From: Kovacikia minuta CCNUW1
Lineage (GTDB): Bacteria; Cyanobacteriota; Cyanobacteriia; Leptolyngbyales; Leptolyngbyaceae
Assembly (NCBI RefSeq): GCF_020091585.1
Contig: NZ_CP083582.1
Span: 1,736,001-1,800,000 of the forward strand
Length of the DNA stretch: 64,000 nt
Reading direction: 5' to 3'
A program made the position numbers and the translations under genes. Under the pieces are notes generated by a model. That model saw only the letters and a program-made list of their open reading frames with translations. It had not been told where the DNA came from and made no database searches. Position 1 is the stretch's first letter. Every line of letters begins with the position of its first letter. Positions 18,903-28,681 of the stretch are shown in pieces.

Positions 18903-19301
18903 GTGAATACCGAGGAACTTAGCCAAATTGCCACCGCTCATCAATCAGCGATTATCCGCCATGAACAATGGCTGGCTGATCACACAACCGCCCTTGCTCG
19001 CCATGAGCAATGGAAGGCAGAACAGGAAGCGGCCATACGAAGGCATGAGCAATGGCAGGCAGAACAGGAAGCGGCTATACAAAGACATGAGCAATGGAAA
19101 GTAGAGCATGAAGCGGTCATGCGAAGAATCGATGCCCAGCAGGAACGCCATGAGCAATGGAAGGCAGAGCATGAAGCTACCATGCAAAGAATCGATGCCC
19201 AGCAAGAACTCAATACCCAGGCGATCGCCCAATTCACCGCAGGATTAGAAGAACTGCGCATTCTCGTTACCAATTACATCCGAGGACGCGAAAACCTTTA
19301 A
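18903..19301 (+). CDS. Coiled-coil protein with HEQWKAE repeats
   Basis: 132 residues from a GTG. A conserved N-terminal block (NTEELSQIATAHQSAI) and C-terminal block (AGLEELRILVTNYIRGRENL) enclose five imperfect repeats of 11-18 residues built on RHEQWKAEQEAA. The whole protein is predicted to be helical. A paralogue at 46745-47050 shares both ends but has a different core. The function is unknown. The repeat core is likely to vary by recombination. Confidence 0.75.
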   Translation: MNTEELSQIATAHQSAIIRHEQWLADHTTALARHEQWKAEQEAAIRRHEQWQAEQEAAIQRHEQWKVEHEAVMRRIDAQQERHEQWKAEHEATMQRIDAQQELNTQAIAQFTAGLEELRILVTNYIRGRENL

Positions 19302-19336
19302 GTTTCCCCACACCCTACACCCCACACCCCCTTTCT

Positions 19337-20020
19337 ATGGCTCTCTGGCTCACCCTCAACGGACTGTTGCTGATCATCGCTTACCTGTTGGGTTCGATTC
19401 CAACCGGATACTGGATGGGTCGATCGCTCAAAGGGATCGACATTCGGGAACATGGGTCGGGGTCAACGGGCGCAACCAACGTGCTACGGACGTTAGGTAA
19501 GATGCCTGCTCTGATCGTCCTGCTAGTGGACATCCTCAAGGGAGTTGGAGCGATCGGGCTGGTTCACCTCCTCTACGCCCTCGAACCGTTTAAATCCTTT
19601 ATTCCGTCAATGGTAGATATTGCTGTCTGGTTGCCCTGGATGGTCACTCTGGCAGGAATGGCAGCATTGTTGGGGCACAGCAAATCGATCTTCCTCAAAT
19701 TTACAGGTGGAAAATCCGTCGCGACCAGCCTGGGTATTTTGCTGGCAATGAATTGGGTCATGGGATTGGGCACCCTTGGCGTCTTTCTGCTGGTGCTGGC
19801 AATTTCCCGGATTGTTTCCCTCAGTTCCATTGCCGGAGCGATCGCCGTTTCCGGGCTGATGTTTTTCCTGGAGCAACCCCTACCCTACCTGCTGTTTGCG
19901 ATCGTCGGGGGTCTCTATGTCATCCTGCGCCACCGCACCAACATCCAACGCTTGTTAGCAGGCACAGAGCCGCGTTTGGGGCAATCCCTGGTTGAAGCGA
20001 GCAGCCCGCCCCAGTCTTGA
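19337..20020 (+). CDS. plsY: Glycerol-3-phosphate acyltransferase PlsY
   Basis: 227 residues with about five membrane helices. It transfers an acyl group from acyl-phosphate to glycerol-3-phosphate, the first step of phospholipid and glycolipid synthesis. All three PlsY motifs are visible: GSIPTGYWMGR, EHGSGSTGATNVLR (near 34-48) and the loop HSKSIFLKFTGGKSVATSLG (near 115-134). Start ATG at 19337 lies 35 bases after the coiled-coil gene; the spacer is an ACACCCC-type STRR. Confidence 0.95.
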   Translation: MALWLTLNGLLLIIAYLLGSIPTGYWMGRSLKGIDIREHGSGSTGATNVLRTLGKMPALIVLLVDILKGVGAIGLVHLLYALEPFKSFIPSMVDIAVWLPWMVTLAGMAALLGHSKSIFLKFTGGKSVATSLGILLAMNWVMGLGTLGVFLLVLAISRIVSLSSIAGAIAVSGLMFFLEQPLPYLLFAIVGGLYVILRHRTNIQRLLAGTEPRLGQSLVEASSPPQS

Positions 20021-20455
20021 GCGCGATCGCGCTAATGCATTTGATCTGAGGGGCGATCGCGCTGAGTAAGCTTCTATTCCATTCAAAGCTTTGTTTGATA
20101 ACAGTACGCTCATCCTCCCGCGCATAGCACGATCTGATCTGGTGCGGGGCAGAGCCAATGTGGTTTCGTTATTTCATTTCGTAAGTTGTTAGATCAAATT
20201 TCCATGAACCGCTGATTGAAGAACCCGTTGCTGGATGGGCAAAGCAGGCGATCGAAAACGCATTGCAGCGTCGCAACATGACCGATGATTAGGAACTGGA
20301 TATGCAAATTTCAGCACAGTACACGTTGAAACGACGGCGGAAATAGCACTTTTTTATGATACTGATGACCCACGCTACGGAGCGATGTTTTTTCCACCTC
20401 AGTTGGGACAGGCTACCTACTCCTACAGGTTAGCGGTTTTATCTCATTCTTGTTC
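20021..20455. other. Intergenic region with a short gene remnant
   Basis: HIP1-rich sequence near 20024 and 20055. A short open stretch ending at 20292 (EPLIEEPVAGWAKQAIENAL) looks protein-like, but it has no start codon and a stop precedes it, so it is probably a remnant. Nothing else is recognised. Confidence 0.4.
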
Positions 20456-20629
20456 CTAGCGCAACAAAACTGTGACGTTTGAAGCGATCGCGCCGTTCGC
20501 CTGCCCTTCCCGTGCAAAGACAAACTCGCTGTAATCTGCCAAGTTATCTAATCCGACTACTGTCAGGAGGACTTCAGCCGCCAACCAAATCGTTGTTTTA
20601 ACAAATGCCGATTTCCAATATCCTTTCAT
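20456..20629 (-). CDS. Small protein of 57 residues
   Basis: Starts at the ATG at 20629, with a perfect GGAGGT 7 bases upstream. The N-terminus MKGYWKSAFVKTTIWLAAEV is followed by LTVVGLDNLADYSEF, a pattern I have seen in short cyanobacterial proteins annotated only as hypothetical. One amphipathic or membrane helix (about 8-28) is predicted. The last 15 codons cross a HIP1 site. It stands alone. Confidence 0.65.
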   Translation of the reverse strand: MKGYWKSAFVKTTIWLAAEVLLTVVGLDNLADYSEFVFAREGQANGAIASNVTVLLR

Positions 20630-20809
20630 GGCTTTGACCTCCCGAATCAGCGATTCTTTTGGGCTTATGGTCTGAATGAGGTTGTTGTAGTCAAACTCTA
20701 AGAATCTTTCGGGAGGAAACCGGGAAGTTGCGCCAGCGTTTACAAAGGTTTACGAAGGGGGAGGGGAGGGGAGGGAATCAGGACAGAGGGGAGGGGACAA
20801 AATTTCTTT

Positions 20810-20859
20810 CCCCACCTTCCCCACCTTCCCCACCTTCCCCACCTTCCCCACCTTCCCCC
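20810..20859. repeat. CCACCTTCC nonamer array
   Basis: Five tandem copies of a 9-bp unit lie about 55 bases before the start of the ABC exporter gene. G-rich repeats (20757-20800) precede them. Confidence 0.85.
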
Positions 20860-20914
20860 ATTTCCCATTCCTCTCTACGCTACAGTTGTAAGGCGTATAT
20901 GGCTCTGGTGCCCC

Positions 20915-22759
20915 ATGACTGGTTCAACGATTGCGACTGAGGAGAAACCCAACCGACCGATGCGAGAGACGGATTGGCGGTTGTTTTTGCGGCTGATTCC
21001 CTATGGCTTGCGGCATGGGCGGTTGCTGGGTTTTTCGATGCTGCTGCTGATTCCGTCGTCGATCGCGGTAGCGGTGCGACCCATGTTGATTGGGGAAGCG
21101 ATTTCGCTGATTAAGCGGGAGCCAACCAGCAGCCAGTGGGCACTTGCCCTGCGGGAACTGCCTCTGCACACGGGAATCAACATCCTGGCAGGGTTACTGC
21201 TGCTGGCGCTGCTCGTTCGATCGGTGTTGGACGCATGGCAGGGCTATCTGGTGCAGAAAGTCGGTCAGTACATCACGGCTGATATTCGAGATGACTTGTT
21301 TCACCATGTGCTGTCGCTGGCGATGCGCTATTTTGACCGCACCCCTGTTGGACGGCTGATTACCCGTCTGACCAGCGATGTGGAAGCGTTGGGGGATGTG
21401 TTTTCAACGGGGGCGATCGGCATTCTGGGGGATCTGTTTTTGCTACTGGTGCTGGCGATCGCCATGTTTCTGCGCCAGTGGCAACTAGCGTTGCTGCTGG
21501 TCATCATGCTGATTCCTGTGACCATGCTGATCGTTTATTTTCAGCAGCAGTACCGCAAGGCAAACTACCGTGCCAGGGAGGAATTATCTGCCCTCAATTC
21601 GATGCTGCAAGAGAACATTGTCGGCATTAATGTGGTGCAGTTGTTTCGGCGGGAAGGCTTTAATGCTGAGCTTTTTCGCAAAATCAACCGGCGCTACATC
21701 AAGGAAGTGGATCGCACGATCTTCCATGACTCAGCGATTTCTTCCACCCTGGAATGGATTTCCCTGGTGGCGATCGCAGGCGTCCTCTGGTTGGGGGGCT
21801 TGCTCATCCTGGGAAAAAATTTGTATCTCAGTCAACTCGCCGAGTTCATCCTGTTTGCCCAACTTCTGTTTGACCCCCTCAGACAATTTGCTGAGAAGTT
21901 CACGGCGATTCAGGCTGGGTTTACTGCGGTTGAGCGAGTTAGCGATATTTTGAATGAACCGATCGAAATCCGTGATTCCGAAACCCCCCAAACCCTTCAC
22001 GCTGATCCCAGCGCTCCCGTGGGAGAGATCCGCTTTGAGCATGTCTGGTTCGGCTACAAATCGGATGAATATGTTTTGAAAGACCTGGATTTTGTCATTC
22101 GTCCTGGAGAAAAGGTTGCCCTGGTCGGACCTACAGGCGCAGGCAAAAGCTCCATTATTCGTCTACTTAGCCGTTTGTACGAGCCAACACAGGGCAGAAT
22201 CCTGGTGGATGGATTGGACATTCGGGATTTGCCACAAACCGAACTCCGTCGTCATGTGGGGGTCATTCTCCAGGACGGATTTGTGTTCGCGGGGGATGTG
22301 AAAAGTAACATCACCCTGGGGGAAACCTATTCGCTGGCTGAGATCCAGTCAGCGGCACAACGCACCAATGTCGATCGTTTGATTGAACAACTCCCGAATG
22401 GGTACGATACTCCTTTACGGGAGCGTGGGACCAACCTTTCGGGTGGACAAAAGCAACTGCTGGCATTTGCCCGTGCTGCCATCCGCAATCCCCGCATTCT
22501 GGTACTGGATGAAGCCACTGCCAGCCTGGATGTGGGCACCGAAGCCCTGATTCAAGACGCTCTAGATCATTTGCTGGAAGGGCGCACCGCCATTATTATT
22601 GCCCATCGTCTGTCTACCATTCGCAACTGCGATCGCATCCTTGTTCTCAAGCGCGGACAACTGATTGAATCCGGTAGCCATGAAGAATTGATCGCCCAGG
22701 GTGGATTGTACGCCAGTTTGCATCAGTTACAGATGTTGGAAGGGGAGGTTAGGAATTAA
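20915..22759 (+). CDS. ABC exporter, fused permease and ATPase (MsbA-like)
   Basis: 614 residues. Six membrane helices (about 35-320) contain the ABC transporter type-1 pattern (YFDRTPVGRLITRLTSDVEAL). The ATPase follows: Walker A GPTGAGKSS (near 405), Q-loop GVILQDGFVF, signature LSGGQKQ (near 508), Walker B ILVLDEATASLD (near 529), and H-loop AHRLSTI. It acts as a homodimer or heterodimer in export of lipids or other hydrophobic compounds. The substrate cannot be read. Monocistronic. Confidence 0.9.
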   Translation: MTGSTIATEEKPNRPMRETDWRLFLRLIPYGLRHGRLLGFSMLLLIPSSIAVAVRPMLIGEAISLIKREPTSSQWALALRELPLHTGINILAGLLLLALLVRSVLDAWQGYLVQKVGQYITADIRDDLFHHVLSLAMRYFDRTPVGRLITRLTSDVEALGDVFSTGAIGILGDLFLLLVLAIAMFLRQWQLALLLVIMLIPVTMLIVYFQQQYRKANYRAREELSALNSMLQENIVGINVVQLFRREGFNAELFRKINRRYIKEVDRTIFHDSAISSTLEWISLVAIAGVLWLGGLLILGKNLYLSQLAEFILFAQLLFDPLRQFAEKFTAIQAGFTAVERVSDILNEPIEIRDSETPQTLHADPSAPVGEIRFEHVWFGYKSDEYVLKDLDFVIRPGEKVALVGPTGAGKSSIIRLLSRLYEPTQGRILVDGLDIRDLPQTELRRHVGVILQDGFVFAGDVKSNITLGETYSLAEIQSAAQRTNVDRLIEQLPNGYDTPLRERGTNLSGGQKQLLAFARAAIRNPRILVLDEATASLDVGTEALIQDALDHLLEGRTAIIIAHRLSTIRNCDRILVLKRGQLIESGSHEELIAQGGLYASLHQLQMLEGEVRN

Positions 22760-22890
22760 GAGTTTTGAGTTTTGAGTTTTGAGTTGTGGAATTTGTTATT
22801 GGTCATTGGTCATTGGTCATTGGTCATTGGTCATTGGTCATTCGAGACGCCCACCTACTCCCTACTCCCTACTCCCTACTCCCTACTCCC
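22757..22890. repeat. GAGTTTT, TTGGTCA and CTACTCC heptamer arrays
   Basis: Three different heptamers follow one another between convergent genes: GAGTTTT x3-4 (22757-22785), TTGGTCA x6-7 (22797-22842) and CTACTCC x5 (22854-22890). Imperfect CATCCTT copies come after. Confidence 0.9.
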
Positions 22891-22930
22891 TTCGTTTTAT
22901 CCTTCATCCTTCATCCTTCATCCTTTCCGC

Positions 22931-23539
22931 CTACCCCCTCCTCAAGCGTTCTGGCACACCCACTGGCGAAACTCCCGCGATCGCCTTCAGGTTTTGGCAG
23001 CGCAGTAGCTCAATAAAATTCAGGTTGGGGCGTCCTTCGATATCTGCGACGGCTTCGATCGCCGAGAGTAGGTGACGGGCGGCGTCTGTTTCGCTGTAGC
23101 CCCGCCGTTGGGCAACCCGAATGGCGGCTTCGTCGGCTTCCAGTTCTTTTTCAGTATTGCGGTTGTTGCGCCAGATTTGGGTGCCAGCGATCGCACTCAA
23201 CCCTCCAGCAACCATAAACCCAATCGGATCAGCCTGCACCAATTCCACCACGGCTCCTAGCGCACCTGCCAGCACAATTCCCTGATAAAGATTGGGACGA
23301 AACCACTTCACCCCGGTTAGCCAGCAGACCCATCGCAACATCACCAGATCCCGCTGCGATCGCGACAGACGACTCCACAGATCAAAATTAATCCACACCG
23401 GACGCTCCTGCATCCACGGCATTGGAAAGGGGCTATCGATCACCACAGGCTGTTCTGGCTTGCTCATCAATTTGATTGTCATCCGACCCGAAGCAGGCAT
23501 GACATCCAACAAGCGGCGAATCTCTAAATCGGGATTCAT
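22931..23539 (-). CDS. DUF3318 domain protein
   Basis: 202 residues. Conserved opening MNPDLEIRRLLDVMPASGRM, then PVWINFDLWSRLSRSQRDLVMLR, a membrane segment (about 85-120), and a C-terminal helical part (ELEADEAAIRVAQRRGYSET). This matches the cyanobacterial DUF3318 family, whose C-terminal part resembles metalloprotease-like helices without an HExxH. Function unknown. Transcribed toward the ABC exporter. Confidence 0.85.
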   Translation of the reverse strand: MNPDLEIRRLLDVMPASGRMTIKLMSKPEQPVVIDSPFPMPWMQERPVWINFDLWSRLSRSQRDLVMLRWVCWLTGVKWFRPNLYQGIVLAGALGAVVELVQADPIGFMVAGGLSAIAGTQIWRNNRNTEKELEADEAAIRVAQRRGYSETDAARHLLSAIEAVADIEGRPNLNFIELLRCQNLKAIAGVSPVGVPERLRRG

Positions 23540-23714
23540 AACAACTACCAGTAAAGGTGGCTAGTGACAGACAGTATTGAACATATCATCAAGAAGTTCC
23601 TCCTATCCACTCCATAAAAGTGCCGGGTGACCACCAGGAGGACAGCCTACCGCGCATTTTCTCCGGTTACTCCATTACCTTACCCATAGCCTGCGAGTCT
23701 AGCATCATAATTAA

Positions 23715-23876
23715 CTAGAACTGTAATCCTCGCCTCACTGTATCAATGCGCTCAAGTTCTTCGCGGACAACTCTGCGTAGGGTTTCTTCCAAAGGCTCAC
23801 GACTTTGCTGGATATGCTGACGCAATGCTTCATTAATCAAAGTTTGGTAATTTCCTCCCCCTGCTAAATGTATATT
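23715..23876 (-). pseudogene. Fragment of a ribbon-helix-helix antitoxin
   Basis: A frame without a start reads GGGNYQTLINEALRQHIQQS followed by REPLEETLRRVVREELE. This is the DNA-binding and C-terminal part of CopG/BrnA-like antitoxins. The N-terminal strand is missing and a stop lies directly upstream. No toxin gene is left nearby. It is a relic of a lost toxin-antitoxin module. Confidence 0.6.
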
Positions 23877-24002
23877 TTAAGGCGGAAACCTTGCGGGGAA
23901 TCGGCTCCAGCCCACAAGAGGTTTAGCCATTCCTGAAGTTGAATTTTTCCCACCTTAAGTTACAAGCCGTAAGGAATGGACTTGAAGATAGCTAACAACT
24001 CC

Positions 24003-24708
24003 TTACAACGACTGTAGGCTACTGGAGATCGCTGAGACCGCTCCTGGTAATTGTCCGGCACCCGCCTGCGTCGCAGCAATTAAGACGAGCAGAATTTGTC
24101 TGGACGAGGGACGTGCCAAAATGACGCCACCCATTGGTTGAGTAATCCCTGCGATCGTCAGAGTTCCAGACCAGTTCATGACCACCCCTCCACCTGCTTC
24201 CAGTTGGGCTTGTCCGGGTTGGAACCCTTCCCCTTTCTGGAAAACGGTGGTTGCAACCTTCGCCAAACCTTCGCCATTGTCGATCGCACTTAAACCGATC
24301 GGAATCCCCGTTGGCTGGGCTTGAACCACCACAGAGTAAGCCAAATTGCCATCGGCAGACTCTATCAGTACCGAACCTGCCAGCGGACTCACTTTGAAAT
24401 CTTTCACAATCCCAATCTTGAACCGACCGGATGGATCGGTGTAGTTGCCACTCAGGGTTAAGGGAGGAGCCGTGGAAGCAGGAGGAGCAATGGGGGTGGG
24501 GTGGTAAGGGTGGGGGAAGTAGAGGAGCTAGTAGGGGTGGGGGTAGGGGTGGGGAAGTAGAGGGGCTAGTAGGGGGGGTGGGCTGTGCCAGGACTGCTGA
24601 GGTAGTTTCAGAATGGGTGATGGGGTGCAGATTAATCGGGTAGCCCGTGATCGCGATGGAGATCGCCACCAGTATCCCCAGTCCTATCCATAAGATTTGC
24701 TGTTTCAT
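24003..24708 (-). pseudogene. Secreted hypothetical protein with Pro-rich linker, frameshifted
   Basis: The N-terminus (from ATG 24708) has a signal or membrane segment (ILWIGLGILVAISIAITGYP) and a Pro/Ser-rich tract. The C-terminal domain (APPLTLSGNYTDPSGRFKIG onward to 24003) is in another frame. Deleting one C from the C-run near 24490-24500 (coding strand) restores one protein of about 235 residues. The Pro tract is encoded by an imperfect tandem duplication of about 45 bp (24498-24580), a likely slippage site. The C-terminal domain resembles PsbP/Mog1-like folds in outline only. Confidence 0.65.
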
Positions 24709-25101
24709 CAGTTGTCAGTTGTCAGTTGTCAGTTATCAGTTATCAGTTATCAGTTATCAGTCATCAGTCATCAGTTGTCAGTCATCAGTTAAACAGTTAT
24801 TGTTCATTGTCCACTGTTCACTGTCCACTGTTCACTGTTCACTGTCCACTGTTCACTGTTCACGGCTTCTCAACTTAAAACTTAAAACTCAAAACTTAAA
24901 ACTCCTTCACCCTCACTCCCTCTTCCCCTTCTGCCCTCTGCCTTCTGCCTTCTGCCTTAATCATCCCATCCCCCCATCCCCCATTCTCCGCTCATCCATC
25001 CGGGGGAAGCACCAATTGATCGAACAAGCCAATGTAGAAATAGGGGTGGGATTTTGTAGAGTCGCGAGGGCGACCATTTGGCTGTGTCAGGTTGATGTTG
25101 T
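24709..25101. repeat. Long STRR tract (AGTTATC, TGTTCAC, AACTTAA units)
   Basis: Almost the whole gap consists of heptamer arrays: AGTTGTC/AGTTATC/AGTCATC (24711-24790), TGTTCAC/TGTCCAC (24798-24862), AACTTAA (24874-24905), and CTGCCTT-like copies (24929-24957). A 390-base open frame crossing this tract is low complexity and not a gene. Confidence 0.9.
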
Positions 25102-28100
25102 ATGCGATTGAACTGGATAAATCGACACTCTTTACTTGTTGCAGGAGCGATCGCCCTTGCCTGTTTCTTCGTTGCTAACCTTGCTGCTGCCAGTTTAGAT
25201 TTGGGTGTCAAAGCTTCACCCGTCTGGCCCCCGGCAGGAATTGCCCTGGCATCTCTCCTGCTTTATGGACGGCAAATGTGGGTCGGAATTGGGTTAGGGA
25301 TGCTGTTGGTTTCGGTTTCAATGGGCGTCTCGTGGACAGTGGCGGCGGTGGCGGCGGCGGGCAGCACCCTGGGGGCGATCGCAGGCAACGAACTACTCGA
25401 ATGGTTCAACTTTCGCAAATCCCTGAGTAGCTTGCGGGATGTTTTAGGCTTTGTTGCCCTGGCAGTGCTCCTTTCACCGATCGTTAATGCAACCATTAAT
25501 AGCTTCAATGCTTGCTTGGCAGGTTTAGAGGACTGGAGTGCATTTGGGGTTCACTGGGGCACGATCTGGCTGGGAGACAGTATCGGGATTCTGGTGGTCG
25601 CGCCGCTCATGCTGACCTGGCTGGGAAAACCCCTACCGCCGAATCTGTCCCTCCAATGGTTCTGGCAGCAATGGCAGCAGAAATCAAATTTTCGCCAGAA
25701 AGTAATAGAAATTCTGGCCTGGATGGTTTTACTGGTGGGTGTGAGCTGGATTGTTTTTCAATCCCCAACTCAGACAGAAATCGCCCACTTTCCCCTGGAA
25801 TATTTACCCTTTCCTTTAATTGTTTGGGCAGCATTACGGCTGGGGCAGCGGGGAACCGTCCTGGGTAGTCTGGTGGTGTCTGCGATCGCGATCGCAGGCG
25901 TGTTGCGGCATGGAGGTCCCTTTCTGGCAAAGACAGAGGGAGACGTGTGGCAGGCAATCTTTCTGCTCCAAGCCTTTGTGGGCATCATTACAATGACTGC
26001 CCTGGTCTTAGCCGCAGCAGTAGCAGAGCGGCAACAGGCCGTCGAGCATTTGTTTAAGAGCAAAGAGCATTTCCGCAGCATGTTTGAAGGAGCCGGGATC
26101 GGAATTGGGCTTACCGATCTGCACGGGCAGATTGTGGAAAGCAACCCGGTGTTGCAACGAATGTTAGATTACAGCCGCGAAGAATTGAGTGGCAAAACCT
26201 TTGCCGAATTCACCTACACCGACGACCTTGCCGCTGATGCGAAGTGGTTACCAGAAATGGTTTCCGGGCAACGCACCCTCCACCAACTGGAAAAGCGCTA
26301 CATCGGTAAGGACGGTCACATCGTTTGGGTTCGTCAAACCAATTCCCTGATCCGGGATGAGGCAGGCGAACCCAAATTTATGGTTGGCATGGTAGAAGAC
26401 ATTACCGAATTGAGACGGGCGGAAGAAAACATTCAGCTTTATGCCAATATCGTCAGAACCATGCAAATGGGTCTAATTGTTTGGCAATTGGAAGACCTGA
26501 ATAACCTGAACAGTTTCCGGTTAATGGACATTAACCCAGCCGCCCGACAGATTTTAAAGATGACTGCCCATGCCCATGATCTGGTTGGGAAAAGGATGGC
26601 AGAGGTTTTTCCAAATTTGATCGATACGGCATTTCCTGGTGTTTATGCCACGGTGATTCGTTCTGGTAAAGTTCGAGATTTGGGAGAAGTTCGCTACGGA
26701 GATATCTACTTGCCCGAAGGTGTCTATTCCACCAAAGCTTTTCCGTTACCGAATCAATGCGTCGGGTTGGTGTTTGAGGATATTACCGATCGCAAACAGG
26801 CAGAAGAAGCATTGCAGCAAAGTGAAGCCCGCTTCCGAGTGGTTGCCGAAACTGCTGCCTGTGCCTTTATGCTCTACCAGGGGAGCCGATTACGCTACAT
26901 CAACCCTGCCGCACAGACGATTACCGGATATTCTCAAGAAGAACTCCTGTCGATGGACTTCTTGGATCTGGCTCATCCTGAATTTCGCGATCTGGTGCAG
27001 AAAAGGGGACTTGAGCGGCAACAGGGGCTAGAGGTTCCGAATCGCTATGAGATCAAGATTTTGACGAAATCGGGACAGGAACGATGGGTTGATTTGACGG
27101 CTGGGATGGCTGTGTTTGAAGGAAAACCCGCAGGTTTGGCAACCGCCTACGATATTACCGATCGCAAACGGGCAGAGGCAAAACTGCTGATGTCAGCCAA
27201 TCGGGAACGGTTACTGACGGAAATTGCCTCTCGAATTCGGAGTTCTCTGAACCTGGAAGAAATTTTGCAGACGACTGTCCAGGAAATCCGGAAATATTTG
27301 CAGGTCGATCGGGTTTTTATCAGTTACTTTGATGCGGCAGGGGGGTGTCTGGCGATCGCCGAATCCGTTGCTGAACCCTGGCCCTCCATTTTGGGTTGGG
27401 AACCAGAAAACGACAAAATTCAGGAAATTAAATCCACCTTCCAACCCGGTTGTGCTCAACGTGGTGAATGACACCGAGCAAATCGAAAAAACACCCCTGA
27501 TGCGAGAATGCAGCCAGCGTTCCCTGTTCCGGGCAGGCATGGGGATTGGGCTACGGTTAAATGGGGAAATGTTCGGTGTCCTGATTGCTCAACAATGCTG
27601 CGGTCCCCGTCAGTGGGAACCCTTTGAGATTGAACTCATGGAACAACTGGCAACCCAGGTCGAAATTGCAATCCAGCAAGGACAACTGTATCGTCAGGTG
27701 CAAACCTTCGCCGCCAACCTGGAGTGCCAGGTCGAAGAGCGAACTGCGGAACTTCACGCAGCGGATGCAAGAACTTCAAAACCTGAATCAGGTGAAAGAC
27801 CTGCTTCTCCATGCCGTCTCCCACGACCTGCGGACTCCTATCCAGGGGATGCTAATGGTGTTTAACCGTCTGCGATCGAAGTGCAAGGACTGTGAAACGG
27901 TGACGATTTCACGCTCTATGCTAGACCTGATGATCCAGAGTAGCGACCAGCAGCTTTGTTTGCTCAACTCCCTGAGGGAGAACCAGGTCAGCAACGAGCC
28001 TGAAGTGCGCCTGGTGCCCCAACCTATCACTCTCAATCATGTTCTGCACACCACCCTGGAATCCCTACACTCCCTGCTGCACGACAACCAGGCAACCCTG

Positions 28101-28628
28101 ACCAACCGAATCCCAGACGAACTTCCCCTCGTCAAAGCAGACCCCATTCAACTCCAACGGGTGCTGGAAAACCTGCTAATCAACGCCCTCAAACATAACT
28201 CCCCCAATCGCACCCTCACCCTCACCGCCTCAGTTCTCCTCCCAGAAACCCTCCACACCCCACACCCCACACCCCACACCCCACACCTCACACCCCACAC
28301 CCCACACCCCACACCCCACACCCCACACCCCACACCCCACACCCCACACCCCACACCCCACACCCCACACCCCCTCTCCCCCCTGCTCTACTGCGCCATC
28401 ACAGACAATGGCAATGGCATGAATCAGGAAAAGTGCGATCGCCTGTTCAAACCCTACGTCCGCAGCCTCGACAATCCCCATTGCACCGGAATTGGGCTGG
28501 GGTTACACCGCTGTCGGCAAATCATTACCGCCCATGGTGGGCAAATTGGCGTCACCAGCGAACCGGGAGTAGGAACAACGATCTGGTTTACCCTGCCCTT
28601 AGTGGAGAAAGGATTAAGCGCTTCTTAG
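25102..28628 (+). pseudogene. MASE1-PAS-GAF sensor histidine kinase with two frameshifts
   Basis: One gene of about 1175 codons spread over three frames. Order: MASE1 membrane sensor (about 5-300, SPVWPPAGIALASLLL), three PAS domains (about 315-700), a GAF domain, then HisKA with H box LLHAVSHDLRTPIQG, N box LENLLINALKHN, and G boxes DNGNGM and GIGLGL. The first break is near 27438-27440 (one extra T; repaired reading KSTSNPVVLNVV), the second near 27755 (one extra base; repaired reading TAELQQRMQELQNL). A CACACCC STRR encoding HTPHPTP repeats sits inside the ATPase domain (28245-28372) in frame. If the shifts are sequencing errors the gene may be functional. The ligand is unknown. Confidence 0.85.
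28245..28372 (+). repeat. CACACCC heptamer array inside a coding region
   Basis: About 17 copies of the 7-bp unit lie between the N box and G1 box of the histidine kinase. Three units make 21 bases, so the translation repeats HTPHPTP. The same unit, on the other strand, forms the intergenic array at 965-1040. Confidence 0.9.
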
Positions 28629-28681
28629 GCTTGAGTGTCCCCCCAATTTCTTCAGCAGTGGTATCGTAAAGTTATATAAAA

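Noticed and set aside
24647-25111. 154-codon plus-strand frame
   Set aside because: Composed of STRR translations (QLSVVSYQLSV, TVHCSLS); no domain.
28148-28481. Minus-strand frames with VWGVGCG repeats
   Set aside because: Antisense of the CACACCC array within the kinase gene.
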